A stretch of 64,000 nt of DNA from Roseomonas fluvialis (GTDB lineage Bacteria; Pseudomonadota; Alphaproteobacteria; Acetobacterales; Acetobacteraceae), in contig NZ_AP025637.1 in NCBI RefSeq assembly GCF_022846615.1, positions 2,877,001 to 2,941,000 on the forward strand, given 5' to 3'. The notes beneath the pieces were generated by a model that did not search any database, was not told the origin of the DNA, and saw only the letters and a list, made by a program, of their open reading frames with translations. This document shows positions 46,907-55,446 of the stretch, one piece after another. Every line of letters starts with the position of its first letter. The first letter of the stretch is position 1. A program made the translations under genes and the position numbers.

Positions 46907-47253
46907 TCCGGCAGCCGCGCCGTATCCAGCGGCAGCACCGCCCCCATCCACATAGCGTGGCGTTCATGGTCCGCCCGCTGCCGCCCGGTGTCGGGATGCA
47001 CCAGCACCGCCAGCCCCTCGCGGTTCAGCGCCAGGAACGGCACCAGCGTTGGGAACAGCGCCGGGGCGAAGGCCACCTGGTACATCGCCTGCGGATGCGG
47101 CCCCACGGGCACATCGTGCCAGCGCCCGAGCACCGCGTCGGGAAACGCGGCGGCGATGCCATCGCGCAATCGCGCCGCGGCGTCGCGCGATGCCGCGTCG
47201 AAATACACATGCGCGTGCCAGCCCGTGATGGCGTCGGGCGGCGCGAACATCAC
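46903..47253 (-). CDS. DOPA 4,5-dioxygenase family protein
   Basis: Small protein of 116 residues: ITGWHAHVYFDAASRDAAAR, then VGPHPQAMYQVAFAP and LVHPDTGRQRADHERHAMWM. The conserved histidines (HAH, PHP, HP, DH) are those of the fungal/bacterial extradiol DOPA dioxygenase family. It may cleave catechols; the role in bacteria is unclear. The ATG overlaps the gapR stop by 4 bp, and the stop overlaps the convergent transporter stop by 4 bp. Confidence 0.87.
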   Translation of the reverse strand: MMFAPPDAITGWHAHVYFDAASRDAAARLRDGIAAAFPDAVLGRWHDVPVGPHPQAMYQVAFAPALFPTLVPFLALNREGLAVLVHPDTGRQRADHERHAMWMGAVLPLDTARLPD

Positions 47254-47519
47254 ATCCCCAGCGCGCGACGATAGAGGTCGAGCAGCGTCTCCTGCTCCTC
47301 GACATCCGCCGGTTCCTGCTTGCGGATGCGCAGGATCTGCCGGATCACCTTCACGTCGAAGCCGGCCGACTTCGCCTCCGCCATGATGTCCTTGATGTCC
47401 GACGACAGCGCCTTCTTCTCCTCCTCGAGCCGCTCCACGCGCTCGATGATGGACCGCAGCCGGTCGGCTGCGATGCCGCCGACCTCGGTATCGTCGCTGG
47501 TCTTCGCTGCCTGTGACAT
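47250..47519 (-). CDS. gapR: GapR family nucleoid-associated protein (DUF2312)
   Basis: DNA-binding protein of 89 residues, the size of Caulobacter GapR, which wraps over-twisted DNA ahead of replication and helps topoisomerases. The sequence is highly typical: GGIAADRLRSIIERVERLEE, KKALSSDIKDIMAEAKSAGF, DVKVIRQILRIRKQEPADVE and EQETLLDLYRRALGM. ATG 47519 gives this length; an in-frame ATG at 47573 is possible. Co-transcribed with the DOPA-dioxygenase-like gene. Confidence 0.93.
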   Translation of the reverse strand: MSQAAKTSDDTEVGGIAADRLRSIIERVERLEEEKKALSSDIKDIMAEAKSAGFDVKVIRQILRIRKQEPADVEEQETLLDLYRRALGM

Positions 47520-47710
47520 CGCCCTGCCCGCCGTTTGAAGGGAGGCGGGCTTAGCCTTCGGGGTGCGCGCCATCAAGGCCCTCCGTCTCGGTCCGGCGCC
47601 GGGCCTCTCCCGCACCTGGCAACCGGTCGTGCCGCAGGCGCGCTCCTCGCGCGACCAGCGTGTGCTGGATGGGTGGCCGGGTGGGGGCGAGCGCCGGTGC
47701 CAGCATGCGT

Positions 47711-48046
47711 TCAATGCCCGGGGTTGGCGGCGGCGAAGGCGGCCTTCTGTTCCGCGCTCGCTTCCTTCTGGTGCTTCGCCTGCCAGTCCTTGTAGGGCAT
47801 GCCGTACAGCGCCTCGCGCGCGGCCGGCGTCTCGAGCGCCAGGCCGCGATCGGCGGCGGCCTCCTGCACCCAGCGCGACAGGCAGTTCCGGCAGAACCCC
47901 GCCAGGTTCATCATGTCGATGTTCTGCACGTCGGTCCGCTCGCGCAGGTGCTGCACCAGCTTGCGGAAGGCGGCGGCCTCGATCGCCTCGCGCGTCGCGG
48001 GATCGGTGCCGATGGACAGGTCGGCCTCCTGCATGGGCTCGGGCAT
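47711..48046 (-). CDS. DUF1244 family protein
   Basis: Small protein of 111 residues in the alphaproteobacterial DUF1244 family: AAFRKLVQHLRERTDVQNID, MMNLAGFCRNCLSRWVQEAA, and ALYGMPYKDWQAKHQKEASA. The two cysteines in CRNC may bind metal. The ATG at 48046 is eight bases after AAGGAG; another ATG at 48052 is too close to that site. Function unknown. Confidence 0.88.
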   Translation of the reverse strand: MPEPMQEADLSIGTDPATREAIEAAAFRKLVQHLRERTDVQNIDMMNLAGFCRNCLSRWVQEAAADRGLALETPAAREALYGMPYKDWQAKHQKEASAEQKAAFAAANPGH

Positions 48047-48168
48047 GGGCATGGCTCCTTCGGTCCTGCCCAAGATGCGCCCGCGCGCGGCGCGATCAAG
48101 CCACCCCGCAGGTGCTTGCTGGCGCGCCGCCGCTGCCCCACCCTGCCGCGCGGGGGACCCAGCACCGC

Positions 48169-49449
48169 ATGACCATGACCGACGCCGATGCCCGGATCGC
48201 GCTGAAGCGCCTGTTCGACGCCGCGGTCGCCGCCGCCGACCCGCGCAGCGTGCTGGCGCGCCACCTGCCCGAACGCCCCGCCGGGCGCGTACTGGTGCTG
48301 GGTGCGGGCAAGTCCGCGGCCGTCATGGCCGCCGCCGTCGAAGCCGCCTGGCCCGAGGTGCCGCTGCACGGCCTGGTCGTCACCCGCTACGGCCACGCCC
48401 ACCCCACCACGCGCATCGAGGTGACGGAAGCCGCGCACCCGGTCCCGGACGAACCCGGCGCCGCCGCCGCGCGCCGGATGCTGGCACTGGCCGAAGCCGC
48501 CGCCCCCGGCGACCTGGTGCTGTTCCTGGTCTCGGGCGGCGGGTCGTCGCTCACCACCCTGCCGGCGCCGGGCCTCAGCCTGGCAGACCTTATCGCTGTG
48601 AACCGTGCGCTGCTCGCCTCGGGGGCCACGATCCACGAGATGAACTGCATCCGCCGCCACCTCTCGGCCTTCTCCGGCGGGCGGCTGGCGGCGGCGGCCC
48701 ACCCGGCGCGGGTGGTCACCCTCGCCATCTCGGACGTGCCGGGCGACGACCCGACCGTCATCGCCTCCGGCCCCACCGTGCCCGACCCCTCCACCTTCGC
48801 CCAGGCCCGCGCCCTGGTCGCGCATTACCGGATGGACCTGCCGCCGGCCGTGACCGCGCACCTGGCGGCGGGGCTGGACGAATCCCCCAAACCCGGCGAC
48901 CCGCGCCTGCCCACGCCCGACTACCGCTTCATCGCGACACCGCTGATGGCCCTGCACGCCGCCGCGGCGCAGGCCCGCACGCTGGGCCTCACGCCCCTCA
49001 TCCTCGGCGACGCGCTGGAGGGCGAGGCGCGCGACCTCGGCACCGCGCTGGCCGGCATCGCGCTCTCGGCACGCGCCCACGGCCACCCCCTGCCCGCCCC
49101 CTGCGTGCTGCTCTCGGGCGGCGAGACCACCGTGACGCTGCGCACCCCCACCCCCGGCCGCGGCGGCCGCAACGGGGAATGCCTGCTCGGCTGCGCCCTT
49201 GCTTTGGCAGGCACCCCCGGCATCTGGGCGCTGATGGCCGACACCGACGGCATCGACGGCTCCGACGACAATGCCGGCGCCATCGCCACGCCCGACACGC
49301 TCGCCCGGGCCCACGCCGCCGGCCTCGATGCGCGCGCCCTGCTGGCCGGCCACGACAGCCACCGCGTCTTCGCCACCCTGGGCGACCTGGTCACCACCGG
49401 CCCGACGCTGACCAACGTCAACGACTTCCGCGCCATCCTGGTCGCCTGA
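48169..49449 (+). CDS. glycerate 2-kinase (MOFRL family, GckA/TtuD)
   Basis: Kinase of 426 residues forming 2-phosphoglycerate from D-glycerate. N-terminal DUF4147 domain: VLVLGAGKSAAVMAAAVEAA, FLVSGGGSSLTTLPAPGLSL, GATIHEMNCIRRHLSAFSGG and TLAISDVPGDDPTVIASGPT. C-terminal MOFRL domain: LLSGGETTVTLRTPTPGRGG, ADTDGIDGSDDNAGA, and VTTGPTLTNVNDFRAILV. These enzymes were once called hydroxypyruvate reductases. It stands 170 bp before the pyruvate kinase gene, also using three-carbon acids; glycolate oxidase subunit GlcF is encoded 11 kb further on. Confidence 0.92.
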   Translation: MTMTDADARIALKRLFDAAVAAADPRSVLARHLPERPAGRVLVLGAGKSAAVMAAAVEAAWPEVPLHGLVVTRYGHAHPTTRIEVTEAAHPVPDEPGAAAARRMLALAEAAAPGDLVLFLVSGGGSSLTTLPAPGLSLADLIAVNRALLASGATIHEMNCIRRHLSAFSGGRLAAAAHPARVVTLAISDVPGDDPTVIASGPTVPDPSTFAQARALVAHYRMDLPPAVTAHLAAGLDESPKPGDPRLPTPDYRFIATPLMALHAAAAQARTLGLTPLILGDALEGEARDLGTALAGIALSARAHGHPLPAPCVLLSGGETTVTLRTPTPGRGGRNGECLLGCALALAGTPGIWALMADTDGIDGSDDNAGAIATPDTLARAHAAGLDARALLAGHDSHRVFATLGDLVTTGPTLTNVNDFRAILVA

Positions 49450-49554
49450 GCATGGCCGAAGGGCAGCACGAGCCGGCAGCGCCAAGCACGTCGACCGCGG
49501 CGCTGCCGGGTCTGCCGGTCAAGGCGCGGCGCCCGGCGCGCTGTGCTAGGTCGC

Positions 49555-49569
49555 CTTACATATACTAAG
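49555..49569. promoter_or_regulatory. operator-like dyad 1 before the HTH-pyruvate kinase
   Basis: CTTA-CATATAC-TAAG followed by CTG. It overlaps TATACT (49561-49566), the only -10-like hexamer in the region. The same dyad recurs 41 bp downstream. Confidence 0.5.
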
Positions 49570-49595
49570 CTGAACTTTGCCCGTGCGGCTCGCGC

Positions 49596-49610
49596 CTTAT
49601 CCAGTCTAAG
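49596..49610. promoter_or_regulatory. operator-like dyad 2 before the HTH-pyruvate kinase
   Basis: CTTA-TCCAGTC-TAAG followed by CTG, the same half-sites, spacing and 3' flank as dyad 1. Centre-to-centre distance is 41 bp, about four helical turns. It ends 10 bp before ATG 49620. Confidence 0.5.
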
Positions 49611-49619
49611 CTGCCCGCC

Positions 49620-51269
49620 ATGCGCGACCCAGCCCTTGAAGAAGTCTTCGCCCGCCGCGGCGCCATCACCCGCATCGCCACCGAGCTCGGCATCTCCACC
49701 GCCGCCGTCTCCCAATGGCGCCGCGTGCCGGATGAACGCGTCTCCGACGTCGCCCGCATCCTGGGCCTGGCGCCGGAGGCGATCCGCCCCGACCTCACCG
49801 CCCCGCCGCCGCCCAAGCCCGAAGGACAGCCCCGCATGGCCACCCGCACGGCCCTGCGCCGCCGCCGCCGCACGAAAATCATCGCCACCCTGGGCCCGGC
49901 CTCCGCCACCACCGAGGTCATCGAACGCCTCTACCGCGCCGGCGCCGACGTCTTTCGCCTCAACTTCTCCCACGGCTCCCACGAAGACCACGCCGCCCGC
50001 ATCACCATGATCCGCGAGGTCGAACGCAAGGTCGGCCGCCCGATCGGCATTTTGGCGGACGTCCAGGGCCCGAAACTCCGCGTCGGAAAATTCCAGGCCG
50101 GCCGCGTCACACTCCAGACCGGCCAACCCTTCCGGCTCGACCTCAACCCCACGCCAGGCGACGTGCGCCGCGTCAACCTGCCCCACCCCGAGATCATCCA
50201 GGCCGCGCAGATCGGCACCTCCCTGCTGCTGGACGACGGCAAGCTGCGCCTGCGCGTCACCCGCGTGCGCCCCGACCACCTCGAGACCGAAGTCGTCGTC
50301 GGCGGCCCGCTGTCCGACCGCAAGGGTGTGAACGTCCCCGACGTCGCCCTGCCCATCCCGGCGCTGACCGAGAAGGACCGCGCCGATCTCGACTTCGTCC
50401 TGCCGCTCGGCATCGAATACATCGGCCTGTCCTTCGTCCAACGCCCCGAGGACGTGGCCGAGACCCAACGCATCGCCGCCGGCCGCGCCTGGGTCATGGT
50501 GAAGATGGAAAAGCCCCAGGCGGTCGAGAACCTCGACGGCATCCTGGCCCTGGCCGACTGCGTCATGGTCGCGCGCGGGGACCTCGGCGTGGAACTCCCG
50601 CCCGAGGAAGTGCCCCTGGTGCAGAAGCGCATCGTCCGCGCCGCCCGCGCCCTGGGCAAGCCGGTGGTGGTCGCGACCCAGATGCTGGAGAGCATGATCA
50701 CCGCCCCATCCCCCACCCGCGCCGAGGTCAGCGACGTCGGCACCGCGGTCTTCGACGGGGCGGATTGCGTGATGCTCAGTGCCGAGACGGCGGCCGGCCA
50801 ATACCCCTACGAAGCGGTCAACATGATGGACCGCATCGTGGCCCGGGTGGAGCAGGACCCGGATTGGCGGCGGCTGACCGATGCCTCCCGCCCCGCGCCC
50901 GAGCGCACCAGCGCGGGCGCCATCAGCACCGCCGCGCGCCAGGTGGCCGAGACGATCGACGCCGAGGTGATCGCGACGTTTTCCTCGACCGGGACGACCA
51001 CGCTGCGGGTGGCGCGGGAACGGCCGGGCTGCCCGATCCTGGGGCTGACGTCATCCGGTGTGACGGCGCGGCGGATGGCGGTGATCTGGGGGGTGCATCC
51101 GCTGGAGGTCTCGGAGATCCACTCGATGACCGAGATGGTGGCGCGCGCGGTCCGCGCGGCGCAGCACGAGGGGTTCGCGAAGACGGGGGATGAGGTGGTG
51201 GTGACGGCGGGCGTGCCGTTCGGGACGCCGGGGACGACGAATGCGTTGCGGGTGGCGGTGGTGAGGTAA
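49620..51269 (+). CDS. pyk: pyruvate kinase with N-terminal Cro/YdaS-like HTH extension
   Basis: From ATG 49620 one open frame of 549 codons encodes first an HTH (residues 1-60: AITRIATELGISTAAVSQWR, RVPDERVSDVARILGL, PEAIRPDL), then a Pro-rich linker (APPPPKPEGQPR), then complete pyruvate kinase from residue 73. Kinase motifs: RRTKIIATLGPASATTEVIE, FRLNFSHGSHEDHAA, VMVKMEKPQAVENLDGI, VMVARGDLGVELPPEE, ATQMLESMITAPSPTRAEVS and MLSAETAAGQYP. ATG 49836 has AAGGA nine bases upstream and would give an ordinary 477-residue enzyme. So either a fused regulator-enzyme is made, or the HTH is an overlapping reading that has lost its stop. Kinase makes pyruvate and ATP from phosphoenolpyruvate. Confidence 0.85.
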   Translation: MRDPALEEVFARRGAITRIATELGISTAAVSQWRRVPDERVSDVARILGLAPEAIRPDLTAPPPPKPEGQPRMATRTALRRRRRTKIIATLGPASATTEVIERLYRAGADVFRLNFSHGSHEDHAARITMIREVERKVGRPIGILADVQGPKLRVGKFQAGRVTLQTGQPFRLDLNPTPGDVRRVNLPHPEIIQAAQIGTSLLLDDGKLRLRVTRVRPDHLETEVVVGGPLSDRKGVNVPDVALPIPALTEKDRADLDFVLPLGIEYIGLSFVQRPEDVAETQRIAAGRAWVMVKMEKPQAVENLDGILALADCVMVARGDLGVELPPEEVPLVQKRIVRAARALGKPVVVATQMLESMITAPSPTRAEVSDVGTAVFDGADCVMLSAETAAGQYPYEAVNMMDRIVARVEQDPDWRRLTDASRPAPERTSAGAISTAARQVAETIDAEVIATFSSTGTTTLRVARERPGCPILGLTSSGVTARRMAVIWGVHPLEVSEIHSMTEMVARAVRAAQHEGFAKTGDEVVVTAGVPFGTPGTTNALRVAVVR

Positions 51270-51304
51270 CGGCGAGTTTGGCGAGGTTTAGGTGACACAG
51301 CCCT

Positions 51305-51327
51305 GGTTGGCTGACGTAAAGCCAGCC
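51305..51327. terminator. hairpin between convergent pyk and STAND genes
   Basis: GGTTGGCT-GACGTAA-AGCCAGCC, 8 bp with one T-G wobble, in the 61-bp convergent gap. Plausible shared terminator; a T6 run lies 18 bp further, already inside the STAND gene. Confidence 0.5.
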
Positions 51328-51330
51328 GAC

Positions 51331-54300
51331 TCAGCGGCGAGGCCTTTTTTCAAGCTCTATGCCCATTGCAGAGAAAACATCGTGAAAATCCGAACGCCTC
51401 TGCAACGCACTTTTGTGTTTAATCAGAAGTTCTTTCAGTTCACTGTCAGAAAACATTTCCGGCATAATGAAAGCAACTCTTACAATAGCAGGATTCCGTA
51501 TGATTCCAAAGTTAGCTTTATCCATCCGCATCAATTGAAACTCCTCACGAATTTTTTCGCGCGCGCGATCGGAAAGCCGCAAGCCCCGCTCGATGCGCGG
51601 CACATCAACCAGCTCGCGAACAGCCGGCCTAACTGTTCCATTCAATTCAAAATCATCGCCCACATATAGCTCCAGAAGACGCAGTAATGTTCTGTTATCA
51701 GGAATCGGACGCTTTTTATTCTGAACGGACTGAAGATGGCGCCAGTATCCCCACGCCCACGCGGCCGCACTCGAAATCTTCACGGATTTATGAAAGAGCT
51801 TCTCTTGAAGCTTTTGATATATTTTTACTGAATTCGCAGCAAACGTTTCTGTCTGATATGCACTGAAGGCAGCCGCAACCTTGATTATGCTTTCAACCAG
51901 CTTCCTCTCTTGTGTAAGCGACAACCCATCAAGAATTACACTTTCGGCGTCGGCATTTCTCCAGTCTTCCGAATTAGCTACGTATGCTTCCAGCATAACG
52001 GCAGTTTTCAGGCGATCCGCCAGCTTCATCCCATCATTTTGGAGATAAACGTCGATTGCAGCTCTTCTCAAATCTGGACCGTATGGCCCCCTACTCAGCG
52101 CTTGCCAGTTATCATTCGATCGGCAGCCCGACGCAAAAAATGCGACATGTCGTGTAGCGCGCGCCAAAAGTTTTGGTGTGAACATTGCCTCTTCGACCAT
52201 AGCTTGCGCCAACCGAGCAGTGGCTGGCGGCAGCTTTGGCTCAAACGAAACTAGGCTGTCATGCCACTTATGGTGCTCGCTATTTTCATGCTCAGCCGCG
52301 ATGGTGAGCGCATTCAGAAGCTCCTCAGCCTGCGCGCGCGCGAGCACAGCAGCCATTGGGATGACTTCCTTCCACTCATCGGCAATCAGGTTCTCCCCGA
52401 TATTAGCTAGAGGATTGGCTTTCCCACCTGGGATTAGCGTATACCCCTCGACAGCTGCCACGGCTGCCAAATATTCTTGAAAAGTTAGGTGCCGAAACTG
52501 ATAAAATGGAACCGTCTTCCCGCCCTCGCTTCTGTATCCTCCTTCAACCAGCAAACTAGATCGAAGCTCCACGCGCTTCAGAAACTCATGCGGGCTATCC
52601 TTCGCATACCGACCCACCATCGGAAGTCGAATTCTCGCTTCCTCAAGAATCTTTAAAATATCAAATTCCGTCGCGGTTTGCGCGCCCCGTCGCATTAATT
52701 CAAATGCGAGACACGCTAGCAGCGGTACTGCCTCTTTCACGTTTAGTGCGTCGTGCCCTTTAATATTCCATGTATCAAGCAAGACCTCGACGGCTCTATC
52801 ATAAAGGCTAACTCGATCTGGTGGAAGCCTTCCTGCTCCGTGCTTGACTACTAATAGCATAGTTAGAAGAAGAGGATTCTCAGACAATCTCCGAAGAGCG
52901 TCATTTTCCAGAAGGGTATCTGCGACGGCGGCTGCATCGGCAAGAGATTCTGGCGAATCGCCCCCCATGAGGCGATGCCAGTGCCCACTTAATTCCTTCA
53001 CAGCCTCCACACTTAACGGAGCGATTCTATACCTCACACAAAATCGCGTCAGACAAGGAGCAACCAAATCGAACCCCGCCTCTCGACTAGTGACAACAAA
53101 TCGAATTTTTGGATAGAACTCAAGAAACTTCTCTAAGTTTTCCGAAAAAATTGCTCGATCTGCGTCGCTATGGATCTCATCTAGTCCATCAACCAAAAGC
53201 AATACAGAACCCGCCTTGAGAGGACGCTCAAGAGCATCGTAGAGACCGTCTACACTCGGGTCGCCAGTGATCATCGCCAAATTCCGAAGCAGCTCAGGAA
53301 TAGGCTTCCGAATGTGATCTTTCCATTCTCGGCACCGGATCATCACCGGAACAAGATCAATTTCAGGCAGCTTATCTGGACAGGCAGTAAGTCGCGCTCT
53401 ATCGCTGTAAGCTACAGCAAGCCGCTTGAGCAACAGGGTCTTTCCACCCCCCGGCAGCGCAAGCAATGCGATCTTTTTTTCTTTGAAAAATACTCTCGAA
53501 AAAGACTCAACCTTGTTTCGTTCTTTTTTATTCTGCAATTTTATGTCGTGCTCGACATCATTAACTGCTTCTTTTGCAGCAAAAGCCTGAAGTTGCAGCG
53601 GGACGAACAGTCTTTCCAGATCAAATTTCCGCTGGGCGGTCTCCATGTCCGCGCGCATACCCTCAATCGTCATCTCACCACAATCACGCAACAAAAAGCG
53701 CTGGTAGGCGTTGATCGTCTGCGAATGACGTACTGCCGCTGCCGCAGCACCTGCGCGCGCCCTTGACCTCGACGGCGTGCTAGCGTGTTGCGTCGGAAAG
53801 CAATTTAAGATGTAGCCAGGCAGGTCGGCATGAGCATCTCCATACCCAAGCGGCTCAACAAAGCCCCGCCACACAGGATCAGCAAGCCTAGCACCCACTT
53901 CGGAATTTCGGACCAACGCGTAGTGTTGAGGCGCGCCAGCGCCGACGTTTTCGCGCAACCATGTAATGAGCGCATGAAAATTTGGGTCGCCGAACGTTTC
54001 CCCGCAACCGATAAATAGCAGACGATTTAGGACACCCATCGAACGCTGAACTAGCGCACGGAGCTCACTCTCAATGGCATCGTGATAGTCACGAATACCA
54101 AAAATGCAGTCGCTCGGATTACTCCAAATCCCGTGTATATGAAAAATAGCCTCCCGCTCACGGCGAAGCCACGCAAGAATTTCATCTTTTCTAGAAAAAT
54201 CGGCAGGAGATACACCAGTAATCATCTCCATCATTGAGTCATAATTGAGGGTTGCAATAGGAATTTTTTGCAAAAATATTGCACGTACAGCATTGTACAT

Positions 54301-54630
54301 TCCCCCTTCCTCAGGTTCGCAACCTTCAAATACGCTTTTCATCCAACGCGCGTATGCGTCACCGCGCGGCGCACCTAGCTTTCGACCAACGAATTCCGCG
54401 GCCCCAAGCATGTCATCGATGTCACCGGATGTCGCGGCGCTAGAGTAGCGCTGGACCTGTTCTTCATTAATCAACGCCCGGGCAAGCGCGTAATCAAGCC
54501 CAGATTTCACGAGACTCGGCCAAGATGGTGCAATCTTTGATTTCAGATTAAGGGCTATGCTAGCTCCGGCACCAAAAACAACAATCAGGTTTCCATTTTT
54601 TGCGGACTGCCGAATGCTTTCTATAGTCAA
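51331..54630 (-). CDS. SIR2-NACHT (STAND) NTPase, probable antiphage defence protein
   Basis: Large protein of 1099 residues. SIR2-like NADase domain about 14-275: NLIVVFGAGASIALNL, IATLNYDSMMEMITG (NYD motif), IFHIHGIW (catalytic His) and LLFIGCGETFGDPNFHALI. NACHT domain about 385-600: Walker A LLALPGGGKTLLLKRL, Walker B SVLLLVDGLDEIHSDADR, sensor RFVVTSREAGFD, and NPLLLTMLLVVKHG. FYQFRHLTFQEYLAAVAA (around 735) is the usual winged-helix end of NLR-like proteins; a ~350-residue helical sensor region follows. Known SIR2-STAND proteins sense phage and deplete NAD. The start is TTG 54630, eight bases after AAGGAG. Codon and base use are clearly lower-GC than neighbours, so it was acquired. Confidence 0.9.
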   Translation of the reverse strand: MTIESIRQSAKNGNLIVVFGAGASIALNLKSKIAPSWPSLVKSGLDYALARALINEEQVQRYSSAATSGDIDDMLGAAEFVGRKLGAPRGDAYARWMKSVFEGCEPEEGGMYNAVRAIFLQKIPIATLNYDSMMEMITGVSPADFSRKDEILAWLRREREAIFHIHGIWSNPSDCIFGIRDYHDAIESELRALVQRSMGVLNRLLFIGCGETFGDPNFHALITWLRENVGAGAPQHYALVRNSEVGARLADPVWRGFVEPLGYGDAHADLPGYILNCFPTQHASTPSRSRARAGAAAAAVRHSQTINAYQRFLLRDCGEMTIEGMRADMETAQRKFDLERLFVPLQLQAFAAKEAVNDVEHDIKLQNKKERNKVESFSRVFFKEKKIALLALPGGGKTLLLKRLAVAYSDRARLTACPDKLPEIDLVPVMIRCREWKDHIRKPIPELLRNLAMITGDPSVDGLYDALERPLKAGSVLLLVDGLDEIHSDADRAIFSENLEKFLEFYPKIRFVVTSREAGFDLVAPCLTRFCVRYRIAPLSVEAVKELSGHWHRLMGGDSPESLADAAAVADTLLENDALRRLSENPLLLTMLLVVKHGAGRLPPDRVSLYDRAVEVLLDTWNIKGHDALNVKEAVPLLACLAFELMRRGAQTATEFDILKILEEARIRLPMVGRYAKDSPHEFLKRVELRSSLLVEGGYRSEGGKTVPFYQFRHLTFQEYLAAVAAVEGYTLIPGGKANPLANIGENLIADEWKEVIPMAAVLARAQAEELLNALTIAAEHENSEHHKWHDSLVSFEPKLPPATARLAQAMVEEAMFTPKLLARATRHVAFFASGCRSNDNWQALSRGPYGPDLRRAAIDVYLQNDGMKLADRLKTAVMLEAYVANSEDWRNADAESVILDGLSLTQERKLVESIIKVAAAFSAYQTETFAANSVKIYQKLQEKLFHKSVKISSAAAWAWGYWRHLQSVQNKKRPIPDNRTLLRLLELYVGDDFELNGTVRPAVRELVDVPRIERGLRLSDRAREKIREEFQLMRMDKANFGIIRNPAIVRVAFIMPEMFSDSELKELLIKHKSALQRRSDFHDVFSAMGIELEKRPRR

Positions 54631-54653
54631 CGGGCTTTCTCCTTATCAGTGCC

Positions 54654-54670
54654 ATCAAGGTTTTCTTGAT
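54654..54670. promoter_or_regulatory. dyad before the SIR2-NACHT gene
   Basis: ATCAAG-GTTTT-CTTGAT, perfect 6-bp arms, 24-40 bp upstream of the TTG start. It could be an operator or an mRNA hairpin over the leader. The gap 54631-54873 is AT-rich and otherwise has no gene. Confidence 0.4.
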
Positions 54671-54873
54671 CGAAGGTTTGTGCTCTGTGCTATTCGTAAC
54701 GTTCCTTCTTCAGCTTTAACTAACTGGTAACGAGCGAAAATGGAAGTAGGGAGCCAGGTTTGCGATGCAGCCACGAACCGCAATCACCTCACATACGACG
54801 GCTCGCCGCATGGTTCGCAGTACGATATAGGAATATATTGCTTTTCATTCCATGGCGTTGCATACTGGCGCGC

Positions 54874-55443
54874 ATGACCCCCACCCCCCTCACCCCCGAC
54901 GCCTTCGCCGCCCTCCTCCCCCACCTCCTCCCCCGCTCCCCCGCCGGCCGCCAGGTCGGAGACCTCCGCGCCCGCATGGAAGCCATCTTCGCCCTCGCCT
55001 GCACCACCGCCCCCTGGCGCGCCATCCCGGCCGACCACGGCAAGGCCGACACCATCGCCCGCTACTTCCGCCGCCTCACGCACAACGGCCTATGGGAAAA
55101 ACTTCTCCACGTCCTGCACCAATCTCTCCCCAACCACCCGCTGCGCGCCATCGCCCCCCTCATCTTCCGCGCCTGCCGCCGCGCCGTTCGGCTCCGGGGC
55201 CTCCCCTTCATCGCCATGATCCGCCGCCTGGGCTTCCTCCAGGCCCTGAACGGCCCGCCCACAAAACTCCCCGACCCCCATTTGTCCGAAAACCTGGTCG
55301 CGGCCATCCGCCTGCCGCGCGCATCCCTCGCGGCAGGCTGCACCGCCCTCTACACCGACCTACTCAGGACACTCCGCCGCCTGCATCGCCGCGCGGGGGG
55401 CATCAAGCACATCCCCCGCGCCACCCGCCTCGGCTGGTCGTGA
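54874..55443 (+). CDS. IS5-family transposase N-terminal-like protein (DUF4096-like)
   Basis: A 189-residue protein without a catalytic DDE domain. Residues 8-80 resemble the N-terminal helix-turn-helix of IS5/IS1031-type transposases: LTPDAFAALLPHLLPRSPAG, VGDLRARMEAIFALACTTAP, WRAIPADHGKADTIARYFRR and NGLWEKLLHVLHQ. The rest is Arg/Leu-rich with no known motif. Composition is GC-rich like the host, unlike the STAND gene beside it, so it may be an old, retained transposase remnant. It stops 3 bp from the convergent Bug gene. Confidence 0.65.
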   Translation: MTPTPLTPDAFAALLPHLLPRSPAGRQVGDLRARMEAIFALACTTAPWRAIPADHGKADTIARYFRRLTHNGLWEKLLHVLHQSLPNHPLRAIAPLIFRACRRAVRLRGLPFIAMIRRLGFLQALNGPPTKLPDPHLSENLVAAIRLPRASLAAGCTALYTDLLRTLRRLHRRAGGIKHIPRATRLGWS

Positions 55444-55446
55444 TGC

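Noticed and set aside
51270-54873. Integrase-type genomic island with att repeats around the STAND gene
   Set aside because: No integrase and no tRNA were seen, and no flanking direct repeat could be found by eye; only the single low-GC gene supports transfer.
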